From NCBI GenBank assembly GCA_945916625.1, contig CAMEGY010000007.1, forward strand, positions 1-14,054: 14,054 nucleotides of DNA, written 5' to 3'. Made by a program: the position numbers and the translations under genes. Of this stretch, positions 7,155 to 12,290 are shown in pieces (the stretch's first letter is position 1; each line of letters begins with the position of its first letter). This DNA comes from an uncultured Anaerococcus sp. GTDB taxonomy: Bacteria > Bacillota_A > Clostridia > Tissierellales > Peptoniphilaceae. Under the pieces are notes generated by a model. The model did not search any database. It was not told the origin of the DNA and was given only the letters and a program-made list of their open reading frames with translations.

Positions 7155-8252
7155 ATGTTTTTGCATTCTTTTAAAAATACCTTCAAATATTTGCTCAGAG
7201 AAAAAGCCACGGTTTTCTGGGCCCTGTTTTTTCCGATTATCCTAGGCGCCCTTTTCAAACTCGCCTTTGGAGGAATAACTGATAGCAACAAGTTTGAGGC
7301 AATCAATATTGCTGTAAGCGAATCTGCGATGACAGATCAAAATTTTAAAAGCTTCCTAGATGCTATGGAAGAAGGGGATTATTTCAAAATCACAAAAGCT
7401 GAGAACAAAGAAATTCTTGATACAAATTCTGATATAAGGGCCTTTATAGAAGAGAAAGATATGGTCTTTACCAAAAAATCTGGTATTGAAGAAACCATCG
7501 TAGAGACAGTTTTAAATGACTATCTACAAAAATCGGAGATGATTACAAGGATAATGGAAGAAAATCCTCAGACAGACATTACAAAGCTTTTGGATGTTAA
7601 AGACTATATTAAAGATGAGTCTAGGACCAATATGGATCCAATAAATACTTTTTTCTACACCCTTGTGGGTATGACTACAATCTATGGTTATATGTGGGGG
7701 CTTTATGTAATATACCAATACGAGGCGAATTTGTCTGTAAATGCAAAGAGAAATGTAATCGCTCCAATCAAAAAATCTGTAAGCCTTTTAGCATCTATCC
7801 TTGCTTCTTGGATAATAAATTTCGTCATAACCCTTATCTTTATATTCTATCTAGATAAGGTTTTGGGAGTAGAATTTGGCGGTAAAATGCCGCTTTTAGT
7901 CCTCTTATACTTGGTATCTTCTCTAGCAGGAGTTGGGCTTGGAATACTTATTGGCGTATCAAATAAGAAAACACTCGAATTTAAGATAAATCTAGGCATT
8001 GCTATTTCTATGCTAATGGGTTTTTTATCAGGCATGATGATTTCAAGTATTAAGGTAATAATCCAAGAAAAAGCTCCGATTTTAGGAAAAATCAACCCTA
8101 TATCAGTAGTCACTGACGCCATTTATTCCCTATACTATTACGAGTCTACAGCTAGGTTTTATCAGAATATTGGGATTTTAATAATAATTAGCCTGGTTTT
8201 TTTCCTAGTAAGTTTGTTTTTTATGAGAGGTAAGGAATATGAGAGTCTTTAA
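7155..8252 (+). CDS. ABC-2 type permease, first subunit (intact)
   Basis: A 365-residue membrane protein with the ABC-2 permease layout. There is a first helix near residues 18-38 (with FPIILGALF), an external domain of about 125 residues, then about five helices: near 167-190, 206-232, 244-266, 277-298 and 340-360. The external part contains KKSGIEETIVETVLNDYLQ, a recurring feature of two-permease exporters of this class in Firmicutes. The segment ISVVTDAIYSLYYYES near 314-329 matches the family's conserved external end before the last helix. Start is an ATG one base after the ATPase stop. Its last 14 bases overlap the start of the second permease, so the two would be translationally coupled and form a heterodimeric pore. 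It looks complete. Confidence 0.88.
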   Translation: MFLHSFKNTFKYLLREKATVFWALFFPIILGALFKLAFGGITDSNKFEAINIAVSESAMTDQNFKSFLDAMEEGDYFKITKAENKEILDTNSDIRAFIEEKDMVFTKKSGIEETIVETVLNDYLQKSEMITRIMEENPQTDITKLLDVKDYIKDESRTNMDPINTFFYTLVGMTTIYGYMWGLYVIYQYEANLSVNAKRNVIAPIKKSVSLLASILASWIINFVITLIFIFYLDKVLGVEFGGKMPLLVLLYLVSSLAGVGLGILIGVSNKKTLEFKINLGIAISMLMGFLSGMMISSIKVIIQEKAPILGKINPISVVTDAIYSLYYYESTARFYQNIGILIIISLVFFLVSLFFMRGKEYESL

Positions 8253-8957
8253 AAATTATTTTAAAATAGTAAAAGGCCATAAATTTGCTAATGAAGATTT
8301 GGAAAAAGAGATAGATGTTGGGATAAAAAATGAAAAAAATCTTGGAAATGAAGATAAGTCATTATTTTATTTCAATTTTATCAACTACCTAATCCTAGCC
8401 CAGGTTCTCCTAATCGTATCAACAATAGTAAGTGTATACAAGAAAAAGACTATAGCCATGAGAAACGCAGCAAGTCCTATGCCAAAATACAAGCAAAACC
8501 TAGAACTAATTTTTGGCCACGTCCTTACCGGGCTAATAGTTTGGGCCTTATATATTTTGTTATTTGTAATCCTCTACAAATATGATTTTAGCAAGTCTCC
8601 AACCAATCTTATGATGGTAAACTCATTGGTTTTCACAGTTAGTGTAGTAACCATGGCAGTATTTATCTCAAACCTAATTTCAAATGAAAATACAATTTCA
8701 GGAATTATGCAAGTAGTATCACTAGGATCATCATTTTGTGCGGAGCCTTTGTACCCCAAGCCCTCTTATCAAAGACAGCCCTCGCTCTGGGAAAAATTTT
8801 CCCATCATATTATTACATCAGAAACAACGAAATGCTTCTAGAAAATCCTAGTTTTGTTACAATCCTACCAAACATTGGAGTAATGCTTGCATTTTCTATA
8901 GGTTTCGTACTTATAAGCTTGTTAATGAAGACAAAAACAAATGATAAAATCTCATAA
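8239..8957 (+). pseudogene. Second ABC-2 permease, frameshifted and probably internally deleted
   Basis: Reading from the ATG at 8239 (AGAGG at 8226-8230) gives a permease up to SLGSSF, then a run of unrelated residues to a stop at 8841. The true continuation, CGAFVPQALLSK and onward, is open in the -1 frame from about 8736 to the TAA ending at 8957. Adding one T to the TTTT run at 8734-8737 restores the expected SSFLCGAFVPQ motif and gives one 239-residue frame. A second lesion is likely. Residues 1-12 (MRVFKNYFKIVK) look like the usual cytoplasmic start, but residue 13 onward already resembles the end of the external domain. The first helix and most of the external domain, roughly 120-140 residues relative to the neighbour, are missing. 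The frameshift is seen directly; the deletion is inferred from family length. Programmed frameshifting is unlikely because no canonical slippery heptamer is present. A sequencing error could explain the T loss but not the short N-terminus. Confidence 0.75.
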
Positions 8958-8960
8958 AAT

Positions 8961-8990
8961 ATCCCTCGCCTTTGTGTGAGGGATTTTTTT
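8961..8990 (+). terminator. Terminator of the ABC transporter operon
   Basis: ATCCCTC (8961-8967) pairs with GAGGGAT (8978-8984), extended inward by a G-U and a C-G pair, and is followed by a T run to 8990. It begins three bases after the stop codon in the corrected permease frame. That supports 8957 as the ancestral end of the gene. Confidence 0.88.
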
Positions 8991-9025
8991 GGGTAGATAT
9001 ATATGTAGTACAGAGGAGGGGTAAG

Positions 9026-9754
9026 ATGGTTGATAAGAATAAGATTTATTCAAAGTATTTAAAAAGAGATGTGACCTACACTTTTATTGAGGATAAGGAT
9101 TCGGATTTGTTTTTGTATTTTTTTGACGGGGCAAACCTATATGATAAAGAGGAATCCTTTATTGGTGAGGTTTGGGCCCTTGATAAGGCGATAGAGACAA
9201 TTGGTCTTAGAGCAAATCTTGTTGGTATTTATTGTGCAGATGGGGAAGAAAGGGTCAATGAATATTCTCCCTTTGAAAATTTATCCAATGAAGAAGTTAG
9301 AAAAAACCTTAATCCCAAGGGAATTTTGACGGGTAAATTTATTGTTGATGAGCTAAAGCCTACAGTTGAAGAGGGCAAAAAAATATCATCAAGGCTAATC
9401 GGTGGTTCTTCTATGGGAGGGGTTATGAGCCTTTATATGGGAAGTAAGTATCCCGAAGTTTTTGATAAGGTTCTTGCTATGTCAACTCATTTTTTGATAG
9501 ATCCTTTTGGCATGGGAGAGATTTTATCGAAATTTGATCCTATAAATAAGCAAAAAGTATATCTAGATACAGGGACAAAAGAATTTGATGATGAAGTGAT
9601 CCAAAAATCTTATGTAAATCTTTCACAAATGGCCTATGGATTTTTGAAAGATAGGTTGGATATAAAATATGTTATAGATAAAGGGGCAATCCATAACGAA
9701 ATCCATTGGCAAAAAAGGTTGCCAGAAGCTTTAAGATACTTATATAATTTGTAA
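9026..9754 (+). CDS. Alpha/beta hydrolase, putative esterase (esterase D/Fes-like)
   Basis: A 242-residue cytoplasmic hydrolase of the putative esterase (PF00756-type) group. The ATG at 9026 is chosen because AGGAGGGG (9014-9021) precedes it; the frame open further upstream runs through the terminator. LYFFDGANLYD (30-40) matches the family's early strand with a DG oxyanion-region motif, and EVWALDKAIE (48-57) follows. The nucleophile elbow GGSSMGG (126-132) puts the catalytic serine at S129. Acidic residue candidates are in LDTGTKEFDD (180-189). The catalytic histidine is probably H223 in GAIHNEIHWQKRLP, matching the family pattern H-x-E-x-x-W. There is no signal peptide or transmembrane segment. 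The substrate is unknown; acyl esters or siderophore-like esters occur in the family. It is a single-gene unit between two terminators. I see no strong promoter, only AT-rich bases at 8994-9005. Confidence 0.85.
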   Translation: MVDKNKIYSKYLKRDVTYTFIEDKDSDLFLYFFDGANLYDKEESFIGEVWALDKAIETIGLRANLVGIYCADGEERVNEYSPFENLSNEEVRKNLNPKGILTGKFIVDELKPTVEEGKKISSRLIGGSSMGGVMSLYMGSKYPEVFDKVLAMSTHFLIDPFGMGEILSKFDPINKQKVYLDTGTKEFDDEVIQKSYVNLSQMAYGFLKDRLDIKYVIDKGAIHNEIHWQKRLPEALRYLYNL

Positions 9755-9755
9755 T

Positions 9756-9796
9756 AAAAAGAGCTAAACCTGAGCTTTTTCTAGGTTTAGCTTTTT
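9756..9796. terminator. Bidirectional terminator between convergent genes
   Basis: AGCTAAACCT (9762-9771) and AGGTTTAGCT (9783-9792) form a perfect 10 bp stem, extended outward by a G-U and A-T pairs. There are Ts on the right (9792-9796) and As on the left (9756-9760), so it can end transcription of the hydrolase from the left and of lepB from the right. Confidence 0.88.
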
Positions 9797-9808
9797 AAAT
9801 TTTTTATT

Positions 9809-10348
9809 TTAGTTTAATTTTTTGATTTTCTTAAGGGGCCAGATTCTCATAAAAGCCTTTCCTACAAAATTATCTTCGTATACTGGGCCAAACTTTCTTG
9901 AGTCGTTTGATTTTGGCCTATTATCGCCTACCATGAAGAATTCATCAGCTCCTAAAATCCAATGATTTTCGCCTTCACTTTGGGTAAAATTTCCTGTTGT
10001 GTAATAAGGTTCATCAAGTTGATTTCCATTTACATAAAATTTCCCATTTCTAAGCTCGACCTCATCTCCTGGCATGCCGATTATTCTTTTAACATAGAGT
10101 TTTTCTTCGATTGGGCTATGAAAAATTATTACATCCCCTACTTTATATTTGTGAGTAAGGTTTTTTGAAATTTTTTCTATAACAACTAAGTCGTCTGTAA
10201 AGAGGGTATTTTCCATGGAAGCTCCTGCTATACGGGTAAGGTCTAGGATAAAAAACTTGATGAAAAATGTGATTAAGAGGGTAAGCGCAATGGTCTTGAC
10301 CCAGTCTAAAATTTCTTTAAATATTTGTTTTGTTTTATTATCTGTCAT
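9809..10348 (-). CDS. lepB: Signal peptidase I
   Basis: A membrane-bound serine/lysine protease that removes signal peptides of secreted preproteins on the outer face of the membrane. The 179-residue form starts at the ATG at 10348, with GGAGG at 10354-10358; an upstream TTG would fall in the ribosome binding site. One transmembrane helix lies at about residues 17-36. The catalytic serine is in GASMENTL (S44) and the general-base lysine in YVKRIIGMPGD (K87). Box E is GDNRPKSNDSRKFGPV (141-156). Length and single anchor are typical of Gram-positive SipS-type enzymes rather than the larger two-helix enzyme of Proteobacteria. It is a monocistronic gene convergent with the hydrolase. All catalytic residues are present. 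Whether it is the main or an accessory signal peptidase cannot be told. Confidence 0.93.
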   Translation of the reverse strand: MTDNKTKQIFKEILDWVKTIALTLLITFFIKFFILDLTRIAGASMENTLFTDDLVVIEKISKNLTHKYKVGDVIIFHSPIEEKLYVKRIIGMPGDEVELRNGKFYVNGNQLDEPYYTTGNFTQSEGENHWILGADEFFMVGDNRPKSNDSRKFGPVYEDNFVGKAFMRIWPLKKIKKLN

Positions 10349-10366
10349 AATTTCCTCCAATTCACT

Positions 10367-10384
10367 ATTGATTGAATAATCAAT
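10367..10384. repeat. Perfect 7-bp palindrome at the lepB transcription start
   Basis: ATTGATT (10367-10373) and AATCAAT (10378-10384) are separated by four bases. The element lies directly downstream of the lepB -10 box, at the predicted start of the mRNA. It could be an operator or a 5'-end hairpin of the transcript. It has no U tract and is not a terminator. Confidence 0.5.
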
Positions 10385-10391
10385 TAAAGAA

Positions 10392-10420
10392 ATTATAGCA
10401 AAAATGTTATTATTTATAAA
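10392..10420 (-). promoter_or_regulatory. Extended -10 promoter of lepB
   Basis: On the minus strand TGCTATAAT (10392-10400) is a perfect extended -10. The -35 region 17 bases upstream (TTTATA, 10415-10420) is weak. The predicted transcript starts near 10385 and has a leader of about 37 nt. Confidence 0.6.
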
Positions 10421-10466
10421 GTTAAAATATTAATACACTTGCTAGTATGACCCAAACAAGAGTTAG

Positions 10467-10494
10467 AAAAAGCTAGGACCCTAAGCCCTAGCTT
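10467..10494 (-). terminator. Terminator of the minus-strand oxidoreductase gene
   Basis: On the minus strand AAGCTAGG (arm 10487-10494) pairs with CCTAGCTT (10470-10477) in an 8 bp stem with a nine-base loop and runs into TTTTT (10467-10471). It lies 15 bases beyond the stop codon of the gene ending at 10509. Confidence 0.8.
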
Positions 10495-10508
10495 GTATTA
10501 TTTATATA

Positions 10509-11690
10509 TTATAGTCCAAATATTTCTTGTCCTAGTTTGGTTTCTTTTGGATTTGTGTCTTCGAAGACTATTTTCTTAGCATCCATTTGGTATTTGATGT
10601 CGCCCCAAAGTATGCTGCCTACGAATTTATCGCCATTTTTAAATAATTTATATATTTTTTCTCCGTCTTCTTTTACTATTTCTTCTATGCCTTCTCCTGA
10701 TATTTGACCAGCTGAGAATAGTTTGACATCACCTAGCATGAGGGTTGAGAATGGTTTTGGTTTCTCGTAGAGTTTGTTAGCTCCTGCCATGTTAGCTCCA
10801 GCGATTTTTCCCATTTCCATGCTTGCAGTCCATAGCCCGATTGAGAAGCCTCCTATTTGTGCCACATCACCTGCAGCGTAGATATCTTCGCCTTCTATTT
10901 GTAGGTTTTCTCCTACAAGTATTCCCCTGTCTGTAGCAAGGCCAGAGTTTTGAGCAAGTTCTATGTTTGCCCTTATACCAGCTTGGATCATTATTGCGTC
11001 AGCTTCGATTTCTTCCCCGTCTTTAAGTTTTAGACCACAAACCCTGCCGTCTTTTACAAGGATTTCTTCGCTGAATCTGCATGTTAGAGTATTCATTCCC
11101 ATATCGTTTAGGGATTTTTCTAGTTTTAGTGATAGGTCTTTATCAAGTTGCTTTGGAAGTAGGTAGTCACAAGTTTCTACTATTGTTATTTCTATGCCTA
11201 GGTGAGAAATAGAATTTGCCGCCTCAAGTCCTAGGATGCCGCCACCGATTATTATGAGTTTTTTCTTATCATGAAGGTAGTCTTTGAAGTGTTTGAGGTC
11301 TTCGGAGCTTCTTATTGCAAAAACTCCTTCTGCATCTGCATTTTTGATTGGTGGTACAAAGGCGTGTGAGCCTGTAGCTATTAGAAGTTTATTATATTCA
11401 AATTCTTCGCCATCTTTTGAGATTGCTTTTTTGATTTCTTTATCAATTTTATCAATGTGGGTACCTAGTTTAACTTCTATGTTTTTTTCCTTATACCAGG
11501 CTTCTTTTTTTACAAGGATTTCTTCATCTGTGTAATCTTTTTCTATAAGTTCTGAAAGACGAGTCCTCCAATAAGTGAGTCCATTTTCGTTTGAAACTAT
11601 TAGAATTTGACCGTCTGGGTCATTTTTTCTTATTTCTTCAGCAGCTGAAAGCCCGCTTATTCCATTACCAATAATTAAATAATCGTACAT
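10509..11690 (-). CDS. NAD(P)/FAD-dependent oxidoreductase, rubredoxin-reductase-like
   Basis: A 393-residue two-dinucleotide-binding flavoprotein. The ATG at 11690 is chosen because AAAGGA (11697-11702) is six bases upstream; an earlier in-frame start would add 20 residues encoded within the promoter. FAD-binding GNGISG is at 8-13, the ATG motif at 105-107, the NAD(P)H loop GGGILG at 149-154, and the second FAD motif YAAGDVAQ at 271-278. A C-terminal domain of about 80 residues follows. There is no redox-active CxxC pair, so this is not a thioredoxin- or glutathione-reductase type. The layout fits NADH:rubredoxin oxidoreductases of clostridia and the related flavin module of nitrite reductase (NirB-like), which pass electrons from NAD(P)H to a small acceptor such as rubredoxin in oxygen or peroxide detoxification. 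No rubredoxin gene lies next to it here, so the acceptor is inferred. Monocistronic. Confidence 0.85.
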   Translation of the reverse strand: MYDYLIIGNGISGLSAAEEIRKNDPDGQILIVSNENGLTYWRTRLSELIEKDYTDEEILVKKEAWYKEKNIEVKLGTHIDKIDKEIKKAISKDGEEFEYNKLLIATGSHAFVPPIKNADAEGVFAIRSSEDLKHFKDYLHDKKKLIIIGGGILGLEAANSISHLGIEITIVETCDYLLPKQLDKDLSLKLEKSLNDMGMNTLTCRFSEEILVKDGRVCGLKLKDGEEIEADAIMIQAGIRANIELAQNSGLATDRGILVGENLQIEGEDIYAAGDVAQIGGFSIGLWTASMEMGKIAGANMAGANKLYEKPKPFSTLMLGDVKLFSAGQISGEGIEEIVKEDGEKIYKLFKNGDKFVGSILWGDIKYQMDAKKIVFEDTNPKETKLGQEIFGL

Positions 11691-11721
11691 AATAAGTCCT
11701 TTCTCGATATTTACTAAAAAG

Positions 11722-11750
11722 ATTATATCACTTTGAGTAGATCTTAACAA
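11722..11750 (-). promoter_or_regulatory. Promoter of the minus-strand oxidoreductase gene
   Basis: On the minus strand TTGTTA (11745-11750) and TATAAT (11722-11727) are 17 bases apart. The -10 is extended by TG plus one base (11728-11730). This is a good promoter with a leader of about 25 nt. Its -35 overlaps the palindrome at 11744-11756. Confidence 0.75.
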
Positions 11751-11756
11751 TGTTAA
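11744..11756. promoter_or_regulatory. Palindrome over the -35 box, possible operator
   Basis: TTAACA (11744-11749) and TGTTAA (11751-11756) are a perfect inverted repeat around a single A. It covers the -35 of the minus-strand oxidoreductase promoter and lies upstream of the divergent GNAT promoter. The arms match those of Crp/Fnr-family sites of the TTAACAnnTGTTAA kind, but the centre is one base rather than two. Seen directly; regulator unknown. Confidence 0.4.
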
Positions 11757-11777
11757 AGACCCAATTCTTTATTAAGG

Positions 11778-11783
11778 TATAAT
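11778..11783 (+). promoter_or_regulatory. -10 box of the GNAT-helicase operon, six bases before the ATG
   Basis: TATAAT at 11778-11783 lies so close to the ATG at 11790 that transcription from it would start at or next to the start codon. A fitting -35 is not clear: TTAAAG (11753-11758) has a 19-base spacer. The only SD-like bases, AAGG at 11774-11777, are 12 bases from the ATG and would not be in the transcript. Confidence 0.45.
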
Positions 11784-11789
11784 GATTGT

Positions 11790-12290
11790 ATGAGAAAAGC
11801 ACAAATTTTTGATTTAAAAACAATTGAAAAAATTATCACTTCTGCAAAGTCTTCCCTTAGAGAAGATGGGGTTGACCAGTGGCAGATTGACTCTATGAAT
11901 GAAAAATTTCTAGAAAATCAAATCAGAGAAGGTAAATCTTATGTATATGAACAAGACGGACAAATATTGGCTTATGCCTATCTTTCAGACATAAAAGAGG
12001 AAGCCTACTTGCCTTTTGAGAATGATTTTGTAGGAGAAAATCCAATTACTGTCCATACCTTTGCTGTAGATAAGTCTATGAGAAAAAGAGGGATTTCTAT
12101 TAAATTTTTTATTGATATTATAAAGCATGCAGAAAAAAATGGCTTTGATAGTCTTAGGATAGACACCCATAAAGATAATCTCAAAATGAGGGGCCTTATA
12201 AATAAATTGGGTTTTGAAAAAATTGGGGAAATTTTTATCGATGAAGAGGGTGTGAAGAAACCAAGGATTTGCTATGAGAGTTTATTATGA
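11790..12290 (+). CDS. GNAT family N-acetyltransferase
   Basis: A 166-residue acetyl-CoA-dependent acetyltransferase. The N-terminus MRKAQIFDLKTIEKIITSAK fits the usual first strand and helix, supporting this ATG. The substrate-side segment DGVDQWQ (26-32) is common in a clostridial/bacillar subgroup. The acetyl-CoA site is VHTFAVDKSMRKRGISIKFF (88-107); the Q/R-x-x-G-x-G/A signature reads R98-K-R-G-I-S, with a serine at the last place. IDTHKDNLKMRGLINKLGFE (124-143) is the typical C-terminal motif B region, ending in the conserved GF. The acceptor cannot be predicted; proteins, amines and antibiotics all occur in the family. The gene overlaps the helicase gene as ATGA. It lacks a well-placed Shine-Dalgarno sequence, in contrast to most genes here. 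Confidence 0.88.
   Translation: MRKAQIFDLKTIEKIITSAKSSLREDGVDQWQIDSMNEKFLENQIREGKSYVYEQDGQILAYAYLSDIKEEAYLPFENDFVGENPITVHTFAVDKSMRKRGISIKFFIDIIKHAEKNGFDSLRIDTHKDNLKMRGLINKLGFEKIGEIFIDEEGVKKPRICYESLL

Noticed and set aside
8731..8741. Programmed -1 frameshifting in the second permease
   Set aside because: The sequence around the T run does not form a canonical X XXY YYZ slippery heptamer and I see no strong downstream stem or pseudoknot. A lost T explains the reading better.
8972..9025. Upstream extension of the hydrolase gene to a TTG at 8972
   Set aside because: It starts inside the terminator hairpin and its T run. The ATG at 9026 has a strong AGGAGGGG.
10349..10360. Earlier TTG start for lepB
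   Set aside because: The codons are the Shine-Dalgarno region itself; the ATG at 10348 follows GGAGG at the right distance.
11744..11756. Rex operator at the oxidoreductase promoter
   Set aside because: Rex sites have TTGTTAA and TTAACAA arms facing each other across four bases. Here the arms have the opposite order around a single base.
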